NCBI RefSeq assembly: GCF_022549785.1
Contig: NZ_JAKZGO010000005.1
Span: 50,440 to 114,439, forward strand
DNA: 64,000 nucleotides
Reading direction: 5' to 3'
Source of the DNA: Belliella alkalica
GTDB taxonomy: Bacteria > Bacteroidota > Bacteroidia > Cytophagales > Cyclobacteriaceae
This document shows, piece after piece, positions 16,961-25,531 of this stretch. Numbering within the stretch: the stretch's first letter is position 1; each line of letters begins with the position of its first letter. The position numbers and the translations under genes were made by a program. A model generated the notes under the pieces. It saw only the letters and a program-made list of their open reading frames with translations. It had not been told where the DNA came from and did no database searches.

Positions 16961-17798
16961 GGTTTTCTCGATGATAGAGTGACAAGCCAGCTATCGGACT
17001 TTCCAAAATTAAATTCACTTGAATTCCTGCATCTGCAGCAGCACTTCTAAGTATATCACTATTGAAGAATGCTATGGATCCTACGAAATTGACTTGTTTT
17101 TCTTTATAATTTGCGTATTTCTTAATGTGCTTATTGAAAAAATCCTGAAATGAATCATAATACAACATATAACAATAAGGGTCATTTTTATGAGATGAAA
17201 TAAATTTGCAGAAAGAAGCCATGTATCTATTTGGAAATGGCATCTTGTAGGTCTTAGCAATGATATCTTCATAATCAAGCTTAAGCTCTTCAGATACCAG
17301 TTTATTGATAGAATCCGGTAATTCCCCCTGAATAAAGTCTTGTAAAAATCTCTTTCCTACATAGGCACCTCCACCTTCATCACCAAAAATATAACCAGGT
17401 GAAGGCATTGAGTTCACAATATTATATCCATCATAATCACAGCTATTGGAGCCAGTACCCAAAATACAGGCAATTCCAGCTTGATTACCAAAAGTAGCTC
17501 GAGCTGCTGCCATCATATCATGATCTACATTTACATTTGCGCTAGTAAAAAAGGACTGAAGTACTATCCTAACTTGATCTTTTAATAAATCAGTGGAGCA
17601 TCCTGCACCATAGTAAAACACTTCAGTAACATCATTTGCTATGCCTAGCAAAAAAGCTTCTTGAATAAGCTCAGCCATCTCTTGGCTAGTTTGGTAGGAA
17701 GGATTAAACCCAATACCTCTGTATTGCTCTATCTCCCCATCGTTTTTTATCAATCTCCAGTCTGTTTTACTGGATCCACTATCAGCTATTAAGATCAT
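16941..17798 (-). CDS. murK: BadF/BadG-type amino-sugar kinase (MurK/NagK-like)
   Basis: 285 residues with the ASKHA fold. The phosphate-1 loop is ADSGSSKTDWRLI at the N-terminus, the adenosine/phosphate-2 region is CILGTGSNSCDYDG near 115, and FGDEGGGAYVGKR near 142 is typical of GlcNAc/MurNAc kinases. Overlap with murQ strongly suggests it phosphorylates MurNAc (and perhaps GlcNAc) to feed the etherase. The symbol is assigned from context; biochemical specificity is inferred. Confidence 0.8.
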   Translation of the reverse strand: MILIADSGSSKTDWRLIKNDGEIEQYRGIGFNPSYQTSQEMAELIQEAFLLGIANDVTEVFYYGAGCSTDLLKDQVRIVLQSFFTSANVNVDHDMMAAARATFGNQAGIACILGTGSNSCDYDGYNIVNSMPSPGYIFGDEGGGAYVGKRFLQDFIQGELPDSINKLVSEELKLDYEDIIAKTYKMPFPNRYMASFCKFISSHKNDPYCYMLYYDSFQDFFNKHIKKYANYKEKQVNFVGSIAFFNSDILRSAAADAGIQVNLILESPIAGLSLYHRENHEYNRK

Positions 17799-17799
17799 T

Positions 17800-18030
17800 C
17801 TATTCTTTCAAATGCCCTACGGTATCAAATTTAACAAATACTTTCTCGGTATGTGGGGCATCAACAAGCTCTTCTGTCAAGTCTTGACCCGCCCAATGTT
17901 CATAATGCTTTCCATTCTTCCACAACCTAGAGTTGGATACATCATAAATTATTCCTTTATAAGCTATCCATATTTCAGGCTTGTCTTGCCCATTTCTCAA
18001 AGCAAGTTGCTGCTTTGTGTAGATATTCAT
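17800..18030 (-). CDS. Small cytochrome b5-like heme/steroid-binding domain protein
   Basis: 76 residues, a stand-alone domain. WIAYKGIIYDVSNSRLW and GKHYEHWAGQDLTEELVDAPH fit the compact bacterial b5-like family; His42/His45 and His60 are candidate heme ligands. No signal peptide or membrane helix, so it is cytoplasmic. It sits one base from both neighbours, the kinase downstream and the arginase-like gene upstream, so it is co-translated with them. Why a heme-binding domain is in a murein-recycling operon is unclear. Confidence 0.8.
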   Translation of the reverse strand: MNIYTKQQLALRNGQDKPEIWIAYKGIIYDVSNSRLWKNGKHYEHWAGQDLTEELVDAPHTEKVFVKFDTVGHLKE

Positions 18031-18031
18031 A

Positions 18032-19195
18032 TCAAAACAGCTTTAACTGAGCATTAATCCACCTTTCAGGAATCTCTCCAGATTGTGCCATTTGATAATC
18101 TTTATAACTACATGGAATTATAGTAGTCCGTTCAAATTTCTCTTGGTCATTTTGTGGAATCTCCATCCACCATTTATCACTTCTTTTACTCTTGTAAAAG
18201 ATAATCACAGATGGCTGAGCATCCAAAGAAACGGTGTATTTTATATAATCATTGCTCTTAAAACTCAGACTATCCTTTCTATCATAAAACCCTTCTATAA
18301 AGTACCAAATCATAGTAGCAATGATAGAGGCTGTTTTATTTCGACTATCATCATAATAAGGCTGATAGCCATAAATACCTATTGAGCTTAATTTTTCATT
18401 CATCCCTGCAAACCTGCAGATTTGGCAAGCTTCCTCTCCAGTAAGGCCAAAGGGTTGCGCATCAGCAGCACCGGGAGCATCAGCTGACAAGATAGCCGAT
18501 ACATCGAAGCTCATAAGATCTGCATTTCTAATCAAGGGCTCTATCTCTTTGAAATTTGCTCGTACATTTCCTAATCTAATATGATCAAAGTACAATTTCT
18601 CCATGACATTGATAAGGTCTTTGTCCACCAAAAAACTCTGATAAGCCAAATGAGAATAATTGAAAAGAAAATTGGGTTGGTGAAGGATAATATTTTGAGT
18701 GTGAGTTTGAAATGGTAGCGCATCTTCCTCCATATCTATTTTGGAGTCAACGGTAACTAAACTCACAAGCTTGTTCAATCCCTGATACGAAAGGTACTGT
18801 CCATAATCTAGGTCATGTGTACCTCCAATATATATAGGAAGAATTTGCTTTTTCAACAAAAACTCACCTACGGTTTTCAAGATATTGATAGACTCTTCGA
18901 GAGAATCTCCAGGGTGCAAATCACCTAGATCAACAATTTTATAGAGTGCTTCTCCCTTCTTAAGATGATATAATTTTTCCCTGATTTCTATTGCTGCTCT
19001 TTCGATGGTATCAGCATTTTTCATTCCTCTTTTTTCAGAAAGCCCAATGATGGCCAATTGCACCCCTTTGATGTCAGGAAATGTCTCTCCATGATAATGG
19101 ATGAAATTGAAGAAAGAATTGTGGGCATATTTCTGTTGGGTGATAATTTCAGGAACAGGCTCAAAGAATGATTTTAGGTTCATAGGATTATGCAA
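18032..19195 (-). CDS. Arginase/formimidoylglutamase-like protein with altered metal site
   Basis: 387 residues with the ureohydrolase fold. IYIGGTHDLDYGQ gives the first ligand, His127. The usual DxHxD motif reads D150-S-K152-I-D154, with Lys in place of His. The usual SxDxD motif reads S229-F-D231-V-S233, with Ser in place of the last Asp. The catalytic di-manganese site is therefore probably incomplete, though APG and other framework motifs remain. An alternative start is Met5. It is the first gene of the operon leading to the b5-like protein, the kinase and murQ. It may bind a ligand or act as a pseudoenzyme; an active formimidoylglutamase is less likely. Confidence 0.75.
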   Translation of the reverse strand: MHNPMNLKSFFEPVPEIITQQKYAHNSFFNFIHYHGETFPDIKGVQLAIIGLSEKRGMKNADTIERAAIEIREKLYHLKKGEALYKIVDLGDLHPGDSLEESINILKTVGEFLLKKQILPIYIGGTHDLDYGQYLSYQGLNKLVSLVTVDSKIDMEEDALPFQTHTQNIILHQPNFLFNYSHLAYQSFLVDKDLINVMEKLYFDHIRLGNVRANFKEIEPLIRNADLMSFDVSAILSADAPGAADAQPFGLTGEEACQICRFAGMNEKLSSIGIYGYQPYYDDSRNKTASIIATMIWYFIEGFYDRKDSLSFKSNDYIKYTVSLDAQPSVIIFYKSKRSDKWWMEIPQNDQEKFERTTIIPCSYKDYQMAQSGEIPERWINAQLKLF

Positions 19196-19233
19196 AGTCT
19201 AACTCAAAAATAAGTAAAAAAATCAGAGTGAAA

Positions 19234-19260
19234 TAAAAAAGTCCCGCTTATGCGGGACTG
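19234..19260 (-). terminator. Intrinsic terminator of nqrF
   Basis: On the minus strand AGTCCCGC-ATAA-GCGGGACT is followed by a run of T. The eight-base stem is perfect, and it lies just after the nqrF stop codon. Confidence 0.92.
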
Positions 19261-19269
19261 AATCTTTTT

Positions 19270-20574
19270 TTATCCTCCGAAATCATCAAATCTGATGTTC
19301 TCTTGAGGAACTCCCATATCATCTAGAAGCTTCAATACTGCAGCATTCATCAATGGAGGCCCACATAGATAAAATTCTATCTCGTCTGGCTCAGGATGAT
19401 CCTTCAAGTAATTGTCATAAAGTACTTGGTGGATAAACCCTACGTAACCATCACCTTCTTTATCATCTAAGGATTTCTTTACCTGCCAATTATCTTCAGG
19501 CATAGGCTCAGACAATCCGATATGGAAATTAAAGTTAGGGAAATCCTTTTCTATATCTCTAAATTGAGGAGTGTAGAACAACTCTTTTTTCGATCTACCA
19601 CCATACCAATAAGAAACCTTTCTGTCTGTTTTCTCAGTATGGAACAAGTGGAAAATGTGCGATCTCAATGGTGCCATACCAGCTCCACCACCAATATAAA
19701 CCATTTCTCTATCGGTTGGATTGATATGGAATTCTCCATATGGTCCAGAGATTACTACTTTATCACCAGGCTTCTGAGAGAATACATATGAAGAACAAAC
19801 ACCTGGATTTACATCCATCCATTTGTTATTCGCTCTATCCCAAGGCGGAGTAGCAATTCTGATTGTCAACATTACAATGTTTCCTTCAGCAGGGTGGTTA
19901 GCCATGGAATATGCTCTGAAGAGTTCTTCGTCATTTTTCATAACCAAGTCCCAAAGACCAAACTTATCCCAGTCGCTTTGGTAAACATCCTGTGGGTGAC
20001 CTAAGTCTGGATGAGGAGTAATGTCCATATCCTTGAAGTTCACTGTCACTACAGGAACGTCAATTTGGATATATCCACCGGATTCAAAATCCAAAATTTC
20101 TCCTTCTGGAAGTTTAACCTTAAACTCTTTGATAAAAGTAGAAACATTGTAATTGGAAATAACTTCGCATTCCCACTTTTTGATCCCGAAGATTTCTTCA
20201 GGGATTCTGATTTTCATGTCTTGTTTTACTTTCACTTGACATGAAAGTCTCACATTACTTTGCTTCTCAGCTCTACTCAAATGTCCTTCTTCGGTAGGAA
20301 GAACTTCTCCTCCTCCATCTTCAATGACACATTTACACATGGCACATGTACCACCACCACCACAAGCGGATGGCAAGAAGATTTTTTTATTTCCCAAAGT
20401 ATTCAACAATGTCGAACCAGCAGAAGTAACGATAGGATTGCTTTCATCACCATTGACGATGATTTTCACATCTCCTGAATTCACCAGCTTGGATTGGGCA
20501 AACAAAAGGATAAAAACGAGTAGCAAAATAATCAGCGTAAATGCTACAATCGAAGTAATAATTACTGAACCCAT
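19270..20574 (-). CDS. nqrF: Na+-translocating NADH:quinone oxidoreductase subunit F
   Basis: 434 residues. One N-terminal membrane helix (about 5-28) is followed by a 2Fe-2S ferredoxin domain with Cys71, Cys77, Cys80 and Cys112, then a flavodoxin-reductase module with RAYSMANHP (FAD) and [14 protein letters not shown] (NADH). NqrF takes hydride from NADH and passes electrons into the Na+-pumping complex in the inner membrane. In this window it is monocistronic, with its own promoter and terminator; nqrA-E are not adjacent. Confidence 0.94.
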   Translation of the reverse strand: MGSVIITSIVAFTLIILLLVFILLFAQSKLVNSGDVKIIVNGDESNPIVTSAGSTLLNTLGNKKIFLPSACGGGGTCAMCKCVIEDGGGEVLPTEEGHLSRAEKQSNVRLSCQVKVKQDMKIRIPEEIFGIKKWECEVISNYNVSTFIKEFKVKLPEGEILDFESGGYIQIDVPVVTVNFKDMDITPHPDLGHPQDVYQSDWDKFGLWDLVMKNDEELFRAYSMANHPAEGNIVMLTIRIATPPWDRANNKWMDVNPGVCSSYVFSQKPGDKVVISGPYGEFHINPTDREMVYIGGGAGMAPLRSHIFHLFHTEKTDRKVSYWYGGRSKKELFYTPQFRDIEKDFPNFNFHIGLSEPMPEDNWQVKKSLDDKEGDGYVGFIHQVLYDNYLKDHPEPDEIEFYLCGPPLMNAAVLKLLDDMGVPQENIRFDDFGG

Positions 20575-20629
20575 TTAATAACGATTTTTACTTTTTATTT
20601 TTCAGTATTTAGTCCCTACTTAGGGAACA

Positions 20630-20663
20630 CAAATATATTTATAAATAGATAAACTTGGCCAAA
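20630..20663 (-). promoter_or_regulatory. Promoter for nqrF
   Basis: The minus strand has TTTG (20663-20660), a 22-base spacer and TATATTTG (20637-20630). The spacer is one base longer than the usual range. The start codon is 55 bases beyond. A small TCCCTA/TAGGGA hairpin lies in the leader. Confidence 0.6.
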
Positions 20664-20715
20664 AGCTGTTTGATTTTTGACAATTTATCTGGTATTTAAC
20701 TATAGCTATAACAGA

Positions 20716-21558
20716 TTAACCGTTCAGTAGGTTTAGCAAAGTAGTCAATCTGTTTTTCAACTGCCTTCTATCGATGATGAAATCAAGAAAACCATGTTCC
20801 AAAACAAACTCTGAACTTTGAAATCCTTTTGGCAGATCCTTTCCGATAGTCTCCCTGATTACCCTTGGACCTGCGAAACCAATCAATGCTCCTGGTTCGG
20901 CAATATTAAAATCACCCAACATCGCATACGAGGCAGTGACTCCCCCAGTTGTAGGATCAGTCAATAATGATATATAAGGAATTCCTGCTTTATCTAACAA
21001 TGCAAGCTTGGCAGATGTTTTAGCCATTTGCATCAAACTGAAACCCGCTTCCATCATTCTAGCGCCCCCAGACTTCGAAATCATCAAAAAAGGAATCTTT
21101 TCTTTCAATGAATAATCTATCGCCCTGGCAATTTTTTCACCAACGACTGAACCCATTGAACCTCCTATAAAGTTAAAATCCATACAGGAAATCACAAGAT
21201 CCAAACCATTTATCTTTCCAACTGCTGATCTTACTGCATCATTCAGCTCTGTTTTGGAAATAGTTGCTTCAATTCTTGATGTGTAAGGTTTCGTATCTGT
21301 AAATTTCAAAGGGTCACCAGAAGTCAATTTTTCATCCAGCTCTTTGAATTTATTACCATCAAATAAAATCTCAAAATACTCTTTTGAACCAATTTTGACG
21401 TGATAATCATCATCAGGACATACATAAGAGTTATGCTTCAATTCACGGGTATGGATAATGTTACCTTTTGGGGTCTTGTACCACAGACCGTCGGGAGCAT
21501 CTTTCTTTTCCTCTGTTGAGGTTTTAATTCCTTTATCTGTTCTCTTAAACCAAGCCAT
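20716..21558 (-). CDS. accD: Acetyl-CoA carboxylase carboxyltransferase subunit beta
   Basis: 280 residues. The crotonase-fold carboxyltransferase core is clear: [36 protein letters not shown] and [16 protein letters not shown]. The subunit pairs with AccA to transfer CO2 from biotin to acetyl-CoA in fatty-acid synthesis. The N-terminal zinc ribbon is degenerate: of the four expected cysteines only Cys47 remains (Thr29, Gly32 and Asp50 replace the others). Similar loss is, from memory, seen in other Bacteroidota AccD proteins. It has two promoter-like -7 boxes upstream. Confidence 0.94.
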   Translation of the reverse strand: MAWFKRTDKGIKTSTEEKKDAPDGLWYKTPKGNIIHTRELKHNSYVCPDDDYHVKIGSKEYFEILFDGNKFKELDEKLTSGDPLKFTDTKPYTSRIEATISKTELNDAVRSAVGKINGLDLVISCMDFNFIGGSMGSVVGEKIARAIDYSLKEKIPFLMISKSGGARMMEAGFSLMQMAKTSAKLALLDKAGIPYISLLTDPTTGGVTASYAMLGDFNIAEPGALIGFAGPRVIRETIGKDLPKGFQSSEFVLEHGFLDFIIDRRQLKNRLTTLLNLLNG

Positions 21559-21579
21559 ATTTTATTCTTATTAAAACCC

Positions 21580-21609
21580 CAAAGATAAAATTCAGGGACT
21601 ACAAATTTA
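21580..21609 (-). promoter_or_regulatory. Two -7-like elements upstream of accD
   Basis: The minus strand carries TATCTTTG (21587-21580) and TAAATTTG (21609-21602), both matching TAnnTTTG, 22 and 44 bases before the start codon. Neither has a clear TTTG at 19-21 bases, so which is used is open. Confidence 0.45.
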
Positions 21610-21825
21610 TAGGTTATATCCATTAAATAAAATTAACATCCTATGTTCCTTCCAATTCAAAACATAAACAATTGTTTCACAGTATTTTAATAAACTTCTC
21701 AAGACCATAAACTTATTGGATATCTCTAAAAAAGCAGACAAAAATCTTCATTGATTAAGTAAACTGTTTGTAAATTGTTTATTAAGAGAGATATTCAAAG
21801 TCTAAACCATTGAAAAACCCAAAAC

Positions 21826-23451
21826 ATGAATTTAATCTCTTTGTTGAGCATATCAGCTGTCATCTTGATTGCGGCTTATTTTGTATATGGCAAATATGTT
21901 TATAATAAATTCAAGCTCAACGACAAAAGAACAGCTCCATCACATGAATTTTCTGATGGCGTAGATTATATCCCAAGCAAACCTATTGTGGTATTAGGGC
22001 ATCATTTTGCTTCTATTGCAGGCGCAGGCCCTATCGTAGGACCGATTATCGCTTTGACCTTTGGTTGGATTCCGGCAGTAATCTGGATTTTGATTGGTGG
22101 GATCTTTTTTGGAGCTGTCCATGATTTGGGAAGCATGGCTGCGTCGCTTAGAAACCAAGGAAAATCTATTGGTGTGATTATTCAAAACACTATTGGCTAT
22201 AAAGGGAAGCAGCTTTTTATTCTCTTTAGCTTCTCAACCTTGATCCTGATTATTGGTGTATTTGCAGATATCATTGCCAAAACCTTTGTCAGCAACCCTG
22301 GAGTAGCATCTGCTTCACTCTTTTTTATCATTTTAGCTATCGTTTTTGGTACTATCAATAAAATCATTGGGGATAAGAAAATAGCATTTATAGTGATTTC
22401 AGTGATCGGAATTGTATTGATGTACTATTTCGTCTATTTGGGCATGCAGATCCCGATAGCTTTGGATTATCAAATATGGATTTACATACTTTTGATCTAT
22501 GCGTTTATCGCTTCGGTCGCACCTGTCTCCATGCTTTTGCAACCTAGAGATTACTTAAATAGCTTTTTGCTATATGGACTTATTCTCGCAGCTGTGATCG
22601 GAGTATTTATTGCTAACCCTACGATCGTCATGGACAACGAGGTACACATCAGCTCAGACAATCTTGGCTATATCTTTCCAGTATTATTCGTCACGATCGC
22701 CTGTGGAGCAATCAGTGGTTTTCATTCACTGGTTGCTTCCGGCACTACCTCCAAGCAGCTTGATAAGGAGAGTGATGCGAAATTAGTAGGTTTTGGAGGT
22801 ATGCTAATTGAATCGTTTTTAGCGATCATTGCAGTAGCAGCAGTTATTGTATTGACTAGGTCAGAGTATTTAGAAAAAATAGAAACACTTGGGCCTGTTC
22901 CGCTATTTGCCAATGGTTTGGGCAATATTATTTCAAGTTTGGGGATCTCAGAAGACTTTGCTATTGGTTTTGTAGCACTCACGGTATCTGCATTTGCCTT
23001 GACGACTTTGGATACCTGTACGAGACTGGCAAGATTCACACTTCAGGAGTATTTTGAGGACATCAAAAGCCCTAAGGTTGCAAAAGTCGCTCAAAATAGA
23101 TATCTGTCCACTTCGATCGTTGTCGTTTTAGCAGTTTTGCTTTTGGGTTCAGGAGGATTTAGCATTCTTTGGCCAATTTTTGGTTCTGCAAACCAATTGC
23201 TAGCAGCACTGGCATTATTGACTATTTCAGTTTGGTTAATGAAGCAAAAAACCAATGCCACATTTGTCCTGATCCCAATGTTCTTTATGTTCACTGTGAC
23301 ATTGACTTCCTTGGCATTGTTTGCTTGGAAAAATTATCAAGATCAGGTCTATGTACTAGCTGGAATTGCTATTGTGCTATTTCTACTTTCTTTTGCGCTT
23401 ATTTATCTGGCAGTGAAAAGTATAAGGAAAGAGATGAACCTGAAAAACTAA
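21826..23451 (+). CDS. cstA: CstA-family carbon starvation / peptide-pyruvate transporter
   Basis: 541 residues, about 14 membrane helices. It shows the CstA signature region: VVLGHHFASIAGAGPIVGPI, then GGIFFGAVHDLGSMAASLR and, later, GFHSLVASGTTSKQL. It is shorter than the ~700-residue E. coli CstA, matching the compact form of the family, which lacks the C-terminal extension. CstA proteins import peptides or pyruvate under carbon limitation. The stop codon directly abuts the stop of the convergent lipoprotein gene with no space for a terminator. Confidence 0.88.
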   Translation: MNLISLLSISAVILIAAYFVYGKYVYNKFKLNDKRTAPSHEFSDGVDYIPSKPIVVLGHHFASIAGAGPIVGPIIALTFGWIPAVIWILIGGIFFGAVHDLGSMAASLRNQGKSIGVIIQNTIGYKGKQLFILFSFSTLILIIGVFADIIAKTFVSNPGVASASLFFIILAIVFGTINKIIGDKKIAFIVISVIGIVLMYYFVYLGMQIPIALDYQIWIYILLIYAFIASVAPVSMLLQPRDYLNSFLLYGLILAAVIGVFIANPTIVMDNEVHISSDNLGYIFPVLFVTIACGAISGFHSLVASGTTSKQLDKESDAKLVGFGGMLIESFLAIIAVAAVIVLTRSEYLEKIETLGPVPLFANGLGNIISSLGISEDFAIGFVALTVSAFALTTLDTCTRLARFTLQEYFEDIKSPKVAKVAQNRYLSTSIVVVLAVLLLGSGGFSILWPIFGSANQLLAALALLTISVWLMKQKTNATFVLIPMFFMFTVTLTSLALFAWKNYQDQVYVLAGIAIVLFLLSFALIYLAVKSIRKEMNLKN

Positions 23452-24642
23452 TCATTCATTATCGAAATTATTTGACATAATTATTCGAAACACAAAATCA
23501 TTAAATGTCTCATCTGGAAGTCTATGCGAATCAATCAATAAGTCCAGCTCATCATCTGTCTTGTATGTTTTGAGAGCGTGAAGTGCATACTCTGGGCCGT
23601 GAAAATCAATAAGATACTTAATGAAATTTCCATAAAAAACATTCTTGAAATTAACAATTTCCTCAATTAAGAAACCCAACTGATCTTTGTTTTCAAAGCA
23701 TATTTCGCGTGTTTCAAAATCATCCAATGCCATTTGGGTAGATGATTCTAGAGAGAAGCCCCCTTGTGCACCACCGAAATAGGTTGCAAAACCTTCATCC
23801 AAATACTTATTTGGGTTTGCGACGTTTGGGTTTCCATTACCAACAAACGAATGTACATACAAATGAGCTAATTCATGGGGATGATAAGCTGTACTAGTTC
23901 CTAAAAACAAAGACCAATCCGCTGGCCTACAAAATGAATTCTCTTGATATGCATCATACATATTAGAGCCATAATCATAGCCTAATGATGCAAAAAGTTC
24001 TTTAGAATTATTGAATACATAACAATCAAATTCAAGTTCAGGAATATCAAAAAATGCCGAAAGCTTCTTGCTGAATCTAATCATCTCGTTTATATCTTCT
24101 TGATTCAATTGATATGTGGAGTGATTAAAATACCGAATGTTACCATACCTCTCAGGATTGACTCTTATATAAGTATCGTAATAATTGAGGAAAATAAAGC
24201 CCATTTGTTTGGACGGTATTGCTGGAATATTAAGTATACTTTCAATATTAGTTCCGTTAAAAAAACCTAATTTAACAACTTTATACCCTCCTTGCTCAAT
24301 CAGTGCCAAAACCTGAATTCTATTTGATTCTAAAACATTCTTATATAGCTCGAAATATGGGTAAACGCTCATAGAATCTGAATAGAACCAAGAATCCCTG
24401 TGATCATAATTATTATCATCAAATTGAGTTAAATAATTTTCAATACTATTAACCAACAAGCTATCTTCTCTACTCATTACAGAGTCCAAAGAATTATTTA
24501 TTTCCAAAGCTATATTTTGTGCAAGTGATTCTTCAAGTATTCCCTTGTCTTCTGAACATGAAAAGATCAAAAACAAAGACAAGAGAAAGCTCCAAATATT
24601 TTTAAAAAAAGCTGTCATATATTTATAAAACAATCGTAGCAT
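23452..24642 (-). CDS. Lipoprotein with HExxH zinc-peptidase motif
   Basis: 396 residues. A type II signal peptide ends in LFLIFSC with Cys29 as the lipid site (a second ATG, Met9, would give a more compact signal peptide). His256-Glu257-Leu-Ala-His260 (HELAH) followed 22 residues later by YLDEGFATYFGG, with Glu283, fits the gluzincin arrangement of two His and a downstream Glu. I do not recognise the exact family; it is inferred to be a periplasmic or surface-anchored metallopeptidase. It is encoded next to the toxin-antitoxin pair and convergent to cstA. Confidence 0.72.
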   Translation of the reverse strand: MLRLFYKYMTAFFKNIWSFLLSLFLIFSCSEDKGILEESLAQNIALEINNSLDSVMSREDSLLVNSIENYLTQFDDNNYDHRDSWFYSDSMSVYPYFELYKNVLESNRIQVLALIEQGGYKVVKLGFFNGTNIESILNIPAIPSKQMGFIFLNYYDTYIRVNPERYGNIRYFNHSTYQLNQEDINEMIRFSKKLSAFFDIPELEFDCYVFNNSKELFASLGYDYGSNMYDAYQENSFCRPADWSLFLGTSTAYHPHELAHLYVHSFVGNGNPNVANPNKYLDEGFATYFGGAQGGFSLESSTQMALDDFETREICFENKDQLGFLIEEIVNFKNVFYGNFIKYLIDFHGPEYALHALKTYKTDDELDLLIDSHRLPDETFNDFVFRIIMSNNFDNE

Positions 24643-24708
24643 GAATTTTCATGTAATTCGAAATCAATCAAACCATCACTTATACTATTTTATTCTGTTT
24701 ATGTTACT

Positions 24709-24993
24709 TTACGTTGATATCGGATTCACTTGAATTTGTCCACCAATCGCTTTTAAAACTTTCATTATCGTAGCAAATTGCGGTTTTGCTCCATCAGATA
24801 ATGCTTTGTATAAACTCGGTCTGCTCATTCCAGTTTCTTCGGCAATTTTTGTCATTCCGATTGCTTTTGCAATATGCCCAATTGCATTAATCACATCAGC
24901 GTTGTCCCCCTCTTCTAACACTGTGTTAAGATATTCCGCAATCATTTCCTTACTGTCTAAATAATCCGCTATTTCAAATTTTGAAGTTCCCAT
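24709..24993 (-). CDS. Antitoxin, HigA/HI1420-like XRE-type
   Basis: 94 residues. The helix-turn-helix is near 52-75 (MTKIAEETGMSRPSLYKAL), followed by GAKPQFATIMKVLKAIG, typical of the addiction-module antidote family related to HI1420. It neutralises the co-encoded RelE-fold toxin and probably binds the operator upstream of the toxin gene. Toxin-first gene order matches higBA-type loci. Two bases separate the genes. Confidence 0.87.
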   Translation of the reverse strand: MGTSKFEIADYLDSKEMIAEYLNTVLEEGDNADVINAIGHIAKAIGMTKIAEETGMSRPSLYKALSDGAKPQFATIMKVLKAIGGQIQVNPIST

Positions 24994-24995
24994 TT

Positions 24996-25295
24996 TTAAC
25001 TATTTAATTTTTCCCAAATCGCTTTTGCTTTTTTAATGTCATTTTGCTGAGTAGATTTATCTCCACCTAATAAGAGAATGATTATCTTTCCATTTTTTTC
25101 TTTAAAATATACACGATAACCTTTTGCGAAATTCACTTTCAACTCTCGAATCCCATCTCCAACTGGTTCACAATCACCAAAATGCTCATCATTCTCTAAT
25201 TTCTGAATTCTAAACAAAATCTTCGATTTTGCTTTGAGGTCTCTTACCTTTCTTAACCATTTGTCAAATTCAGTCGTTTTCTCAATAAAAAACAT
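24996..25295 (-). CDS. RelE/ParE-superfamily toxin, HI1419 (Gp49)-like
   Basis: 99 residues. FIEKTTEFDKWLRKVRDLKAK, then GDGIRELKVNFAKGYRVYF and LLLGGDKSTQQNDIKKAK are hallmarks of the HI1419-type killer proteins of the RelE superfamily, usually mRNA endonucleases acting at the ribosome. First gene of a two-gene operon, with an overlapping promoter and operator immediately upstream. Confidence 0.88.
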   Translation of the reverse strand: MFFIEKTTEFDKWLRKVRDLKAKSKILFRIQKLENDEHFGDCEPVGDGIRELKVNFAKGYRVYFKEKNGKIIILLLGGDKSTQQNDIKKAKAIWEKLNS

Positions 25296-25300
25296 AACGA

Positions 25301-25320
25301 TTGTATCTAATTGGATACAA
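25301..25320 (-). promoter_or_regulatory. Palindromic operator of the toxin-antitoxin operon
   Basis: TTGTATC (25301-25307) and GATACAA (25314-25320) are perfect inverted repeats separated by six bases. The site lies six bases from the toxin start codon and overlaps the -7 box, a typical position for autorepression by the antitoxin or the complex. Confidence 0.75.
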
Positions 25321-25349
25321 ATTTAAATTATTTCTCTGGATAAATTCAA
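25318..25349 (-). promoter_or_regulatory. Promoter of the toxin-antitoxin operon
   Basis: On the minus strand TTG (25349-25347), a 21-base spacer and TAAATTTG (25325-25318). The -7 box shares its last three bases with the operator. Confidence 0.7.
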
Positions 25350-25531
25350 TTTGTATTGATATTTATTGCGGTATCAATTATAATACACCATAACTCTGAT
25401 GTAGAAGTAGATTTACACTGTAAATCAATCAATACTATTAAACACTCCTTTCACTTTCTTGGGAATCCTCCAAGCCAAATTCACATTGATAAAATAAATT
25501 TTGTAGATATTTTTCATGTCCTATTTACAAA

